64,000 nt of DNA from TOLSYN sp963849065 (GTDB lineage: Bacteria; Acidobacteriota; Terriglobia; Terriglobales; Acidobacteriaceae): contig CAWKFM010000001.1 of assembly GCA_963849065.1 (NCBI GenBank), forward strand, positions 124,001 to 188,000, read 5' to 3'. Each line of letters begins with the position of its first letter. Positions within the stretch are counted from its first letter, which is position 1. A program made the position numbers and the translations under genes. A model generated the notes under the pieces. It worked only from the letters and a program-made list of their open reading frames with translations, ran no database searches and was not told the DNA's origin. Shown in pieces: positions 25,023-34,500 of this stretch.

Positions 25023-26546
25023 GTGGATTTCAAATTAGGACACCACTCAACGCCCGTCATTGAAGGAAATCATAAAGCGACAGCGGAATTCTCAGCCGCG
25101 CAGCAGCCCGGCCCTTCGTCGCTCTGGCGAATTGCCGACCTGTCAGTGTTGGCTGTCTGGGTACTAGTCACTGGCGTCACATTGTTCCACCATGAGAAAT
25201 GGGCCGATGAGGCGCAAAGTTGGTTGCTGGCCCGCGATCTCGACCTGCGGACGCTGTGGTTCAAAGAACTGCGCTATGAGGGGCACCCGGGACTGTGGCA
25301 TACCATGCTGTGGCTGGCTCAGCGCCTGTTTCATGTCCCTTACTTGGGCCTGGGCATCATAGGTTTGCTTTGCGCCACCGCCGGCGTGGCGCTCCTGCTG
25401 CTGCGGGCGCCGTTCCCTCGATATGTGCGCTGGCTTTTGGCATTTTCCTACTTCATGGTTTACCAGTACGCGGTGATTGCGCGGCCCTACACGCTTCTCC
25501 CGTTGCTGGCGTTTGCCGCGGCTATCCTCTTCAAGGACACCAAACATCCAGAGCGCATCACAATCGTACTGGTCCTACTCGTCAATTTGACCTTGCACGG
25601 ACTCTTGCTGGCGGCGTGCATCGGCTTGGCATACCTGTGGCAGGCCAAGCGCCACTGGTCTGAACTGGATGATCGCGTCCGCGGACGCTATGTGCTCTGC
25701 GTCGCCGGAATGTCGGGGGTCTTGTTATTCCTGGCCGCAATGCTTTATCCTCCGCCCGATGTTGAAGCGCTCAACCAGGTGCAGGCCAAAACGCTCTCCG
25801 TAGTGAGCTTGGGAGCGTGGCATGGGATCGACGCCGCATTCTTCGATAACACCCCGCTCAGTATTGCCTTGCTGGCGCTGACCGCATGGTGGGGTTTCCT
25901 GCGTCGAGAAGCCTACGGTCTCCTGTTGCCGATCATGGTCCTGGTGATGAGTGCCTTCTTTGGTTTGTACGGCCTCGGCCAGCACGCAGGCACGATCCTC
26001 ATCGCCGTCATTACAGGGTTGTGGATTGCCTGGCCGACGGTACAGGAGGAGAAAACATTTTCGGCTCCAGCCCGCTGGACACATCGTGCGCTGATCGTGG
26101 CCCTGGTCTGCCTTCTGGGATGCCAAACCTGGGATGCCGCCGTCGCCATCCATAATGACTACCTCTACCCATATTCCGGCTCAGAGGATGCGGCAAATTA
26201 CCTCAAATCGGTCGGAGCCGATCATCGCACCATTGTGGGGTACTTTTCTTTGATCACGGCTGTACAGGCCTACTTTGACCACAACATCCTATTAAATTAT
26301 CCCCACGCGTACTATCACTTCGCCCACACCACCGTTAAGCCCGGTGAAGATATTGAGACTTACGCTCCGGATTATGTAATTTTCGCTTGCCGGAATGACT
26401 GCGATTCCCTGGCGAACACATACTATGGACCCCGCATGAGATCCAACGGCTATTCTCTAGTGCATGTCTCCGAAGGCTATTTGTTCTTTAAGCGCACTAT
26501 GGAGAAATCGGAGGGCTTTCTCATTTACCGCCGGGATGACCGATAG
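25023..26546 (+). CDS. Polytopic membrane protein, ArnT/PMT-like (GT39-like)
   Basis: The product is about 507 residues. The start is uncertain: GTG 25023 lies nine bases after GGAG, while TTG 25008 would add five residues without a good site. The first membrane segment is followed by KWADEAQSWLLARD, matching the WxDE/DEA first-loop acidic motif of PMT/ArnT-type GT-C enzymes that use polyprenyl-phosphate sugars. Then come EGHPGLWH and around ten membrane helices; the C-terminal ~110 residues are soluble and end in YLFFKRTMEKSEGFLIY. It follows paralogue 1 by 79 bases. Probable periplasmic glycosyl transfer; acceptor unknown. Confidence 0.75.
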   Translation: MDFKLGHHSTPVIEGNHKATAEFSAAQQPGPSSLWRIADLSVLAVWVLVTGVTLFHHEKWADEAQSWLLARDLDLRTLWFKELRYEGHPGLWHTMLWLAQRLFHVPYLGLGIIGLLCATAGVALLLLRAPFPRYVRWLLAFSYFMVYQYAVIARPYTLLPLLAFAAAILFKDTKHPERITIVLVLLVNLTLHGLLLAACIGLAYLWQAKRHWSELDDRVRGRYVLCVAGMSGVLLFLAAMLYPPPDVEALNQVQAKTLSVVSLGAWHGIDAAFFDNTPLSIALLALTAWWGFLRREAYGLLLPIMVLVMSAFFGLYGLGQHAGTILIAVITGLWIAWPTVQEEKTFSAPARWTHRALIVALVCLLGCQTWDAAVAIHNDYLYPYSGSEDAANYLKSVGADHRTIVGYFSLITAVQAYFDHNILLNYPHAYYHFAHTTVKPGEDIETYAPDYVIFACRNDCDSLANTYYGPRMRSNGYSLVHVSEGYLFFKRTMEKSEGFLIYRRDDR

Positions 26547-26559
26547 GGCGGCATGGTCA

Positions 26560-26598
26560 GGCAAGTGCTCAAGGGGCGTGCGCTTCCCCTCACTTGCC
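26560..26598. terminator. Bidirectional hairpin between convergent genes
   Basis: GGCAAGTG (26560-26567) and CACTTGCC (26591-26598) pair perfectly, with a further inner AGGGG/CCCCT pairing. It serves the + gene ending at 26546 and overlaps the stop codon of the minus gene ending at 26590. Confidence 0.6.
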
Positions 26599-27729
26599 GT
26601 AAATCCAAGGCTCCAGAATGTCGGCTGCCGTCATGGAGCCGCGTTCCGACCAGTGACCGTCGCAGGTCAGGAAATAGGAGCGGTCATTACCGTTGGACCG
26701 GGCTTCCATCTCCGGCAGCAAGTCCTTGATTGGAATTCCGACGCTTTGCCCCCAACTTTCCATCACCGGCCCGAGCCGGTTCGAGCCGGTCTGGTGAAAG
26801 CGCAGGAAATCGTTGGACCGGGGAATCAGAATTACCGCCAAGTGCGCGCCATGGGCGTCGGCCGTGCGCTTGATGTCTTCCAAGGCTGCTTTCAGTCGGG
26901 AGAGATCGACGTCGTTGTAGTCGTTGTAACCCGAATACGTGTGGCGCATCCGCCAGTACAGCGCTCGGCCATAGATGTACTGGCCAACATGGTAGGACGC
27001 CAGGTACGCGCGCAGCACCGCCTCGGCATGGTCTCCAAAACCTTCGGATTGGTCCGGTTGTAAGCGTCCCAGGTACCCGATGGAGAGGTCATCCTTATAG
27101 TAGGGGCGGTACTGGCCGCGGTATCCGCCCGCGTTGAGCCACGCTCCGTCCATCTCATGGAAGTCGTTGTCCGGCAGAATACCAACCAGCACGTATTTGT
27201 GATCGAAAGCCGCTGCCATGGTGCGATAGACCAATGCGTACTGAAGTGGACTGAAGCCACCGCCGGAGGCGAAGTTCAGATGCTCGAGCCCGGTACGCTT
27301 CTCCAATATGTTGCTGAGACGCTCGTCGTCCGGCAGTCCCATGCCTTCCATAAAGGAGTCGCCCAGCACAATCGTACGCGGCTGCGAGGAATGCAGGCTG
27401 CGCTCCACGTCCCGCGCGCCATAGCTATTCGTGGAGTACTCAACGGCAAAGCAGCCTTCCTGGTGGAGGAAGTGGCCGTTGGGTCGGTGCCATATTCCGA
27501 ACGCCGGATTGATGTCAGCCCAGAACTTATTGTAGGTAAGGTGATAGGTGGGCCTGGTAGACGGCCATCGCTTCAGGTGCACGAATCCTACGCATAAGAG
27601 TTCCGCCAGGACGGCAAACATGGCGAAATTCACCACAACCAATCGCAGGATGTGAAGCGCATTCGCAACGAAAGACCGCGTCGGCCGCCCTTCTGTGTTT
27701 TCCGTCGTTGTGGCATTGGTCCTGACCAT
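26590..27729 (-). CDS. Membrane-anchored SGNH/GDSL-like hydrolase, copy A (catalytic residues present)
   Basis: The product is 379 residues; ATG 27729 has GGAGGG five bases upstream, better than the GTG six bases earlier. One transmembrane helix (about residues 25-47) is followed by a periplasmic domain. SGNH landmarks are visible: TIVLGDSFMEG (nucleophile Ser, block I), PDNDFHEMD (block III Asn) and TCDGHWSERG near the C-terminus (block V Asp-x-His). Such proteins deacetylate or acetylate surface glycans or act as AlgX/AlgJ-type modifiers. It is a tandem duplicate of the gene at 27961, downstream of the carbamoyltransferase operon. Acyl-ester chemistry on a glycan is inferred. Confidence 0.75.
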   Translation of the reverse strand: MVRTNATTTENTEGRPTRSFVANALHILRLVVVNFAMFAVLAELLCVGFVHLKRWPSTRPTYHLTYNKFWADINPAFGIWHRPNGHFLHQEGCFAVEYSTNSYGARDVERSLHSSQPRTIVLGDSFMEGMGLPDDERLSNILEKRTGLEHLNFASGGGFSPLQYALVYRTMAAAFDHKYVLVGILPDNDFHEMDGAWLNAGGYRGQYRPYYKDDLSIGYLGRLQPDQSEGFGDHAEAVLRAYLASYHVGQYIYGRALYWRMRHTYSGYNDYNDVDLSRLKAALEDIKRTADAHGAHLAVILIPRSNDFLRFHQTGSNRLGPVMESWGQSVGIPIKDLLPEMEARSNGNDRSYFLTCDGHWSERGSMTAADILEPWIYGK

Positions 27730-27744
27730 GCACACCCTCCAATC

Positions 27745-27890
27745 ATGAGGACAGCTTCTCAGTAGCCCACGATGAACCTAGATCCGCTTCTCAATCAACA
27801 ATCGCCCAAGACCGGCAATCCATTTCGCTCCTGCTCAAGGCGTGTAGGCGTTCGCGGGAGTGGTCACGACGACATTCACTGTAGCCAGGT
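27745..27890 (-). pseudogene. Remnant of the 3' end of a carbamoyltransferase gene
   Basis: This stretch between the two SGNH genes aligns with 29110-29240, the end of the intact carbamoyltransferase gene: both carry CCCACGATRAACCTAG, TTTCTCAATCA-like, AATCGCCCARGACC and CAATCCATTTCGCTC segments in the same order. It has drifted and keeps no useful reading frame. It shows that the duplicated unit was [carbamoyltransferase 3' end + SGNH gene], not the SGNH gene alone. Confidence 0.75.
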
Positions 27891-27891
27891 C

Positions 27892-27908
27892 GCGGAACTA
27901 CGTTCCGC
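27892..27908 (-). terminator. Short hairpin after SGNH copy B
   Basis: GCGGAAC and GTTCCGC form a perfect 7-bp stem with a 3-base loop, about 50 bases beyond the stop of the minus gene ending at 27961. No T-tract on the minus strand. Confidence 0.4.
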
Positions 27909-27960
27909 TTTGTGACTGTGTCGGAAGAGCGCGATTAGGCGGCTCGCCGCTGAGCGCTCC

Positions 27961-29094
27961 TCAATTCCCATAAAGCCAAGGCTGCAAAATATCCGCTACA
28001 ACACTGGCTCCGCGAGGCGTCCAGTGACAGGTGCAGGTGAAATACAAGTCGCGAACGTCGCCGTTGGCGCGCGCGTCCATCTCCGGCATCAAATCCTTGA
28101 TACGAATACCAACCTGCCGCCCCCAACTTTCCATCGCCGGCCCGAGTCGATTGCTCCGGCTGCGGTGCAGCCGCTGGAAATCCGCCGGAGTCGGAATGAG
28201 GATGACCGACATCTTCGCGCCGTGAGCATCGGCAGTGCTCTTGATGTCCTGCAAGGCTTTCTTTAACCGTGCCAGATCAACGTCGCTGTAGTCGTTGTAG
28301 CCCGAATAATCTCCACGCATACGCCAGTACAGAGCACGATTGTAAAGGTATTCGGACACATGGTAGGAGGCGAGATAGGCGCGCGCGACAGCCTCCACAT
28401 GATCCCCAAACCCTTCTGGCGCATCCGGTTGAAACTTGCCGAGATAGCCGACGGAGAGGTCCGAGTTGTAGTAGGGACGATACTCACCGTGGTAATGCTC
28501 GTCGAGCCACCCTCGATCCATTTCATGGAAGTCGTTGCCTGTGAACACGCCGACCAGGACATGCTTGTGGTCAAATGCCGCCGCCATCGTCCGGTAAACC
28601 AGCGCGTACTGCAGTGGACTAGTCGCTGCCGAGGCGAAATTCAGATACTCCTGCCCGGTGCGTTGCTCCAAGAGGTTGCTGACACGCTGTTCGTCCGGCA
28701 GCCCATAACCCTCCATGTAGGAGTCTCCGAGCACGATGGTGCGCGGTTGAGCGGAATGCAGACTGCGTTCCACATCGCGAGCGCCATAGCTATTGGAAGT
28801 GTATTCCACCGAGAAGCAGCTGCCTTGGTGTAAGAAGCGGCTGTTTGGCCGATGCCATCGCCCGAATGCCGGATTGATATCGGCATCGAAGCCGTTGTAG
28901 CTGAGGCGATAGTTGGGCCTGGAGGATGGCCATCTCTTCCAATGCACGAAAGCCAGTGATACGAGTTCCGCCAGAACGGCAAAAATAACAAAATTCACCA
29001 CGACCAATCGCAATATGCGAAGCGCAGCCGAAGCGAAAGACCGCTTCGACTGCGCCCCTGCGATTGTGGTCGTTGTGATGGTAGTTCCGACCAT
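27961..29094 (-). CDS. Membrane-anchored SGNH-like protein, copy B (block V Asp missing)
   Basis: The product is 377 residues. ATG 29094 is chosen by alignment with copy A and a G-rich stretch upstream. It has the same layout: one membrane helix, then TIVLGDSYMEG and TGNDFHEMD. The block V segment reads TCTCHWTPRG where copy A has TCDGHWSERG: the His stays but the Asp before it is replaced, which should weaken or abolish a Ser-His-Asp triad. The rest is well conserved, so the protein is probably still made, perhaps with binding or altered catalytic function. It lies 51 bases after the carbamoyltransferase gene, probably in one operon. Confidence 0.8.
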   Translation of the reverse strand: MVGTTITTTTIAGAQSKRSFASAALRILRLVVVNFVIFAVLAELVSLAFVHWKRWPSSRPNYRLSYNGFDADINPAFGRWHRPNSRFLHQGSCFSVEYTSNSYGARDVERSLHSAQPRTIVLGDSYMEGYGLPDEQRVSNLLEQRTGQEYLNFASAATSPLQYALVYRTMAAAFDHKHVLVGVFTGNDFHEMDRGWLDEHYHGEYRPYYNSDLSVGYLGKFQPDAPEGFGDHVEAVARAYLASYHVSEYLYNRALYWRMRGDYSGYNDYSDVDLARLKKALQDIKSTADAHGAKMSVILIPTPADFQRLHRSRSNRLGPAMESWGRQVGIRIKDLMPEMDARANGDVRDLYFTCTCHWTPRGASVVADILQPWLYGN

Positions 29095-29145
29095 GCCCGC
29101 CCCCAAAATAAAAATGACGACAGTCTTCAGTTGCCCACGATAAAC

Positions 29146-30927
29146 CTAGGTCTGTTTCTCAATCAGGAAATCGCCCAGGACCAAGCAATCCATTTCGCTC
29201 TTGGAATACGTGCTGTAGGCGTTGGCCGGCGTTGTGACAATCGGCTCGCCTCTTAGATTGAACGAAGTATTCAGCACGACCGGCACACCCGTTGCCTGTC
29301 CGAAGCGCTCAATTAACCCGTAATAGAGCGGACTGTGTTCCCGGAACACGGTCTGGACCCGGGCCGTTCCATCCACGTGAGTCACCGCCGGGAGCGTGGC
29401 GTAGTGCTCGGGCTTGACCGGCGTCACATACAGCATGTAGCGGGTAGGGTACTGCTGTGCCGCATTTCCCAACTCGAAGTACTTCGTGGCGGATTCCGCC
29501 GCAACCGACGGTGCAAACGGCCGATATGGCTCGCGGAACTTGATCTTCGAATTTACGATGTCTTTCATCAGGGGATTGCGGGGATCAGCCAGAATGCTGC
29601 GGTTCCCCAGGGCGCGTGGACCCCACTCGAAGCGGCCCTGATACCAGCCGACAACTTTTCCCTGCATCAGGTATTCGGTCACGCGGTCCAAAAGTTCGTC
29701 TTTATGCCGGGCCTCGTAATGCGGGATATTTTCGCCCTTGAGAAATGAGCTGATCTCGGAGGAGTCGTACTCCTGGCCCCAGTAGGCGTGCTCCATGCGG
29801 AATCCGCGCGGTTTTCCCAGAACCGAGTGATAGGCCCACAGGGCCGCACCTAATGCTCCGCCGGAATCTCCCGCAGCGGGTTGGATGTAGAGTTCCTCGA
29901 AACCCGATTCCCGGAGAATGCGCGTATTGGCCACACTGTTGAGGCCAACCCCTCCGCCGATGCACAGCTTCTTGAGTCCGGTCCGCTTCTGGAGACCTTT
30001 TGCCATGCCGACGAGCAGGTCTTCGGTGACCCGCTGGATGCTGGCGGCGATATCCGCGTAGTGCTCGTTCACGCGGCACTGCGCGATGTAATCCGATGGC
30101 CGCTCGCCGAAGTACATCGGGTAACCGGTGGACTCGGTAAAGAATGCCATATTTGCCGGGCGGGGAGTACCGAACAGCTCGACAAATCGCCGGTTGAACA
30201 TGCGGTGCGTCGAGTGCTGGAAGCAGAAGTAACTCATGTCGAGCGAGAAGGAACCGTCGTCGTTCTGCTGTACCAGCTTCCAAACCTTGTCGACATAGCG
30301 CGGCGTTCCATACGGCGCCATGCCCATTACTTTGTACTCACCCTCGTTGACTTCGAAACCGAGGAACGCCGTGAATGTGCTGTAGAGAAGTCCGAGGGAA
30401 TGGGGAAATTCCAGTTGCTGGTTGAGGCGGATTTGCCTGTCGAGTCCCGTGCCGCACGCCACGGTCAGCCATTCTCCGACGCCATCGACCGCAAGGATCG
30501 CCGCCTCCTCGAATGGGGAGCAAAAGAATGCGCTCGCGGCATGAGAAAGATGGTGTTCGGAAAACAGGATACGATCGCGGCTGATGCCTAGCTCCGATTG
30601 CAACGTACTGGCGACCCACAGCTTATCGAGCATCCAGCCGATCATGGACTCCCGAAACACTTTCCAGGATTGCGGATAGCATTGCAGAACGCTGGCCAGG
30701 ATACGATCCAGCTTGCGAAACGGCTTCTCGAAAAAGACTACGTAGTCCAGATCCTTTCCGGTGATCTTGGCCTCGCGAAGGCAAAACTGAATCGCGTTGG
30801 TGGGAAATCCATAGTCGTGCTTGACGCGAGAGAACCGCTCTTCTTCGGCAGCGGCCACAAGTTGGCCGTCGCAAAGCAGAGCAGCGGCGGCATCGTGGTA
30901 GTAGCAGGAGACCCCAAGGATGTGCAT
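29146..30927 (-). CDS. Carbamoyltransferase (NodU/CmcH/SxtI family)
   Basis: The product is 593 residues, full length for the family. The N-terminus MHILGVSCYYHDAAAALL followed by AAEEERFSRVKHD is the diagnostic ASKHA-type opening; EHHLSHAASAF and AVDGVGEWLT follow. The C-terminal YrdC-like adenylating domain carries GPRALGNRSILADPR and FREPYRPFAPSV. The enzyme is expected to use carbamoyl phosphate and ATP to O-carbamoylate a hydroxyl on a sugar or small molecule in the cytoplasm. It lies three bases after the small SxtJ-like gene and is followed by an SGNH gene. The linked membrane proteins suggest a surface polymer or secreted metabolite as substrate; the true substrate cannot be told. Confidence 0.93.
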   Translation of the reverse strand: MHILGVSCYYHDAAAALLCDGQLVAAAEEERFSRVKHDYGFPTNAIQFCLREAKITGKDLDYVVFFEKPFRKLDRILASVLQCYPQSWKVFRESMIGWMLDKLWVASTLQSELGISRDRILFSEHHLSHAASAFFCSPFEEAAILAVDGVGEWLTVACGTGLDRQIRLNQQLEFPHSLGLLYSTFTAFLGFEVNEGEYKVMGMAPYGTPRYVDKVWKLVQQNDDGSFSLDMSYFCFQHSTHRMFNRRFVELFGTPRPANMAFFTESTGYPMYFGERPSDYIAQCRVNEHYADIAASIQRVTEDLLVGMAKGLQKRTGLKKLCIGGGVGLNSVANTRILRESGFEELYIQPAAGDSGGALGAALWAYHSVLGKPRGFRMEHAYWGQEYDSSEISSFLKGENIPHYEARHKDELLDRVTEYLMQGKVVGWYQGRFEWGPRALGNRSILADPRNPLMKDIVNSKIKFREPYRPFAPSVAAESATKYFELGNAAQQYPTRYMLYVTPVKPEHYATLPAVTHVDGTARVQTVFREHSPLYYGLIERFGQATGVPVVLNTSFNLRGEPIVTTPANAYSTYSKSEMDCLVLGDFLIEKQT

Positions 30928-30930
30928 AGG

Positions 30931-31170
30931 CTACTGTCTCTGCGCCCAGGGCAGGTCGTGAACTTCCTCAGCCCGCTCGGCCCATTTCGTGGGGCGATGC
31001 TTGATTTGAAGGGAATCGGAGAATAGTCGCACCATCAAGCCGAATGGAAGAACCACGGTGGCATAGATAATCGTGAGGAGCACACGCGCCTGGAAATTAC
31101 CAATCACGTGCGCGATACGCTTCCATGCATTCCAAGCACGCTTCAGGCCTTGCCAGAGAGACAGGATCAT
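30931..31170 (-). CDS. Small membrane protein, SxtJ-like
   Basis: The product is 79 residues. An amphipathic Trp/Arg/Lys-rich N-terminus (LWQGLKRAWNAWKRIAHVIG) precedes one hydrophobic segment (about residues 30-50) and a short charged tail. Proteins of this type sit next to carbamoyltransferase genes in many bacteria; saxitoxin clusters have SxtJ in the same place. It begins nine bases after the end of the DUF5989-like gene and ends three bases before the carbamoyltransferase start, so the three genes form one operon. Role unknown; probably membrane-located support for the carbamoyltransferase. Confidence 0.75.
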   Translation of the reverse strand: MILSLWQGLKRAWNAWKRIAHVIGNFQARVLLTIIYATVVLPFGLMVRLFSDSLQIKHRPTKWAERAEEVHDLPWAQRQ

Positions 31171-31179
31171 AAATTGTGC

Positions 31180-31359
31180 CTAGAAGAGAGAATAGATGAA
31201 TGGTGCCAAGGCGGAGCTCTGCGCGAGGATGATCAGCAATCCGGCGAGAAGCACCACCGAGACTACGGGAAACATCCACCAACGCTTGTTCCGCATGAAA
31301 AAGGTGAGCAGCTCTCCCGCGATACCGATGCGCCGGGTCGCTGTGCGTATCGAACCCAT
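31180..31359 (-). CDS. DUF5989 family small membrane protein (SxtK-like)
   Basis: The product is 59 residues; ATG 31359 is chosen because GGAGG lies five bases upstream. Features are GELLTFFMRNKRWWMFP, a single hydrophobic segment and the family ending SALAPFIYSLF. This matches the DUF5989 pattern (ELLxFLWxRKxWWLxP ... SSxLAPFIYxLF), whose members accompany NodU-type carbamoyltransferases, as SxtK does in saxitoxin clusters. First gene of the minus-strand operon; the 222 bases upstream should carry the promoter. Function unknown. Confidence 0.8.
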   Translation of the reverse strand: MGSIRTATRRIGIAGELLTFFMRNKRWWMFPVVSVVLLAGLLIILAQSSALAPFIYSLF

Positions 31360-31581
31360 TTCAGCCTCCATTTTCAATCACTTGAGAAAGCAGTTGCCCG
31401 TCGATTCTTGGGCGTAAGTCGGTGGCCGACTACTGCTTTCCGAAACTCAGACCTCCTCAAACTGGAAGCCCGAACTTTTGGAAGTGTCCAGAATTGTAGC
31501 CGAAGAAAACGATGAGAAGCAAGCCGCCATTCTACTATCTCCTGAGGACTCGCCGCCCCATGAACCTCGGTGAGTCGTCCT

Positions 31582-34500
31582 CTACTGAACGGTCAGTGTC
31601 ACGGTGACGATAGTGACCGGATTAGGCTGCGCCTTCGTCGTTCCCTGAACTTGAACATGGTAAGTCCCGCTCGGGGTGGTACATGATGCAGACTTCGCGC
31701 CGCCGCCCGAACCACAGCTCACCAACAACGACAGGGAAACGCAAACCAAGACGAGCATGAGCGGCAACAACCAATGTTTCTTAAGCCAGCGTTTCCTGCG
31801 TTTGCCCCAGCCGTCGAGGAAGATCGCGGCGGCGGGCAGGAAGAACACAAAATGCCGCGACGCCAGAAGCGTACCACTCGGCCTGTCCGCAGCGGCCACG
31901 CACACGTTCGTGTTGACCGTGAGAGTGAAGGGCGTTGCCGACGAGCCCGGCGTGATCGTTGAAGGCGTGAAGGTACACGTTGCATTGGCTGGCAACGAGC
32001 TGTTCAGGCACGACAACGTCATTACTTCCCCTGCGATCCCAGTATTCGCCTTCAGAGAGAGCGCATAGTCCGCCGACCCGCCTGACGATATAGTTTGCTC
32101 GGCTGGCGAAGGCGCTACGGGTTGGGCAACAATCGTCACCGGATAGGAAGCCGAAACACTCGAATTCGACTGCAAGACCGCGCTGATCACCACCGTCGCC
32201 GGAGTGGGAACCGAGGCTGGCGCCGTATAGAGCCCTGCGGTCGAAATCGTTCCCACCGTAGCATTGCCGCCGACCACCCCGTTCACCTGCCAGACTGTTG
32301 TATCTGTGGAATTCACCACATTGGCAAGGAATGTCTGTGTCGTGCTGGTGTACACCACAGTGACGGGGGGATTGGTACTCAAGGTGACGGCAGGGGTCGA
32401 ACTCGAAACGATAGTGACCGTGGCCGATGCCGAGGTCACGCCATCGGCATCCGCAATGGCGGTGACCGTAACGGGCGAGGGAATAGCGCTTGGTGCTTGA
32501 TACACACCTAAAGCCGAAATTGTCCCTACGGTGGCATTTCCACCGGTTACGCCGTTCACTTGCCAAGTCACCCCGGTGTTGCTCGCTCCGCTTACGGTGG
32601 CTGCGAACTGCTGCAAATCCAGAACAGGCAACGTAGCCGAGGTCGGAACCAGGACGATGCTCACCGTGGAAGTGAGCTCCCTAACACGCGAATTCTGTGT
32701 GTCGGCAACGTATAAATTGCCCGCGGAATTACCCGTTACGGAAAGAGGATTCGCAAACTGAGCGCCACTAGCCGATCCGCCGTCGCCCGAATACCCTTCC
32801 GTTCCGTTTCCGGCAATGGTCTGGATGAAGCCGGTTACGCCCACCACTTCACGCACCACGGAATTGTTTGTGTCCGCAATGAAGAGGTTGCCCAGGCTGT
32901 CGACGTAGACGCCGTAGGGATCGTAGAGTTGCGCGCTGGTGGCGAGCCCTCCATCGCCCGCGTATCCTCGCATCGTGCTGCCCGCCACGGATTGAATGAC
33001 GCCGGTTGCGGCCACCACTTCGCGGATCTTCGAATCAAACGTGTCGGCGATGAAGAGGTCGCCCTGGCTATCGCCGGAAACACCCGCTGGGAAATTCAGT
33101 TGCGCGGCGGTGGCGGCCGCGCCATCACCGCAACTGCTGCCGGCCGGTTGACACTCGGTGCCGGCGGTCCCGGCGACGGTCGTTATGTACCCGGCGGCAA
33201 GTCCTGAATTGAAGCAGCCGGTCAGTGCAGTACCCACTACGCAGCGAATGACGGCGTTTTCGGTGTCAGCAATGAAAAGGTCGCCCGCAGTGTTCACAAA
33301 CACGCCATACGGACTTGAGAGTTCTGCGATGCTGGTGGGGCCACTGGCGGGGCCGCCATCTCCAGAGTAACCGGCCAAACCGGCGGTCCCGGCGACGGTC
33401 GTGATGCTTCCGACGGCCAGTCCTGCATTGAAGCAGCCTGTCGATGCCGTGCCCACCACGCAGCGAACGACGGCGTTTTCGGTGTCCGCGATGAAGATGT
33501 CACCTAAGCTGTCCACGAACAAACCGGAAGGAAGATTCAGCTGGGCGCTGGTGGCTGCAAGGCCATCGCCAGAGTAGCCGGCACTGCCGTTTCCAGCGAC
33601 GGTCTGAATGATGCTGCTTCCCGCGGCGATTTCCCGGATGGCGTTATTGTATGTGTCCGCAATGAACAGATTACCCAGGCCATCCACGAAGAGGCCCCCG
33701 GATGCGTAGAGCGACGCATTGGTGGCAGTTCCCCCGTCGCCCGAGTAGGCAATTGTGTTATTTCCCGCGACCGTCTGGATGGTGCCGCTCGACACTTCAC
33801 GAATGACAAAGTTATCCGTGTCTGCAATGAAGATGTCGTCTGAGCTGTCCACGAACAAACCGTAGGGAAAATTCAGCTGTGCGCTGGTGGCCGCAGCGTT
33901 ATCGCCAGAGTAGCCGGCAGTACCGTTTCCTGCGACGGTGTTAATATTGCCGCTTGTCACCTCACGGATCACGGAATTTCCCGTGTCCGCGATGAAGATG
34001 TTGCCTGAGGTGTCAAGAAAGACTGCGCTTGGCAGGCAGAGCTGCGCGGTGGTGGCTACGACTCCGTTTCCGGAGAACAGGCAGCCAGTTGTTAGCTCAT
34101 CGTATTGAGTTCCGGCGATCGCTTGGATCAACTCGGTCGCTGCGGCCACCTCACGGATCAGGGAGTTGTAGGTGTCGGCAATAAAGATGTTGCCCGAGCC
34201 ATCCACGAATACGCCGAAGGGAAGATCCAGTTGCGCGCTGGTGGCCGCACAGCCGTCCCCTACGGGGTCGGTCTGGCCGGTGCACCCGGTGCCGCCTCCA
34301 GCCACGGTTTTAATGTCTCCGGTTGCCGCAACCACCTCACGAATTACGGAATTATCCGTATCCGCGATAAAGAGGTTTCCGGAGACGTCGACGAAGACCC
34401 CTGCAGGTCGGCAGAGCTGTGCGCTGATCGCTGGTCCGCCGTCTCCCGACAAATTGCACGCCTGGGTGGACGGGTAATAGACTCCCGCAACGGTGGTAAT

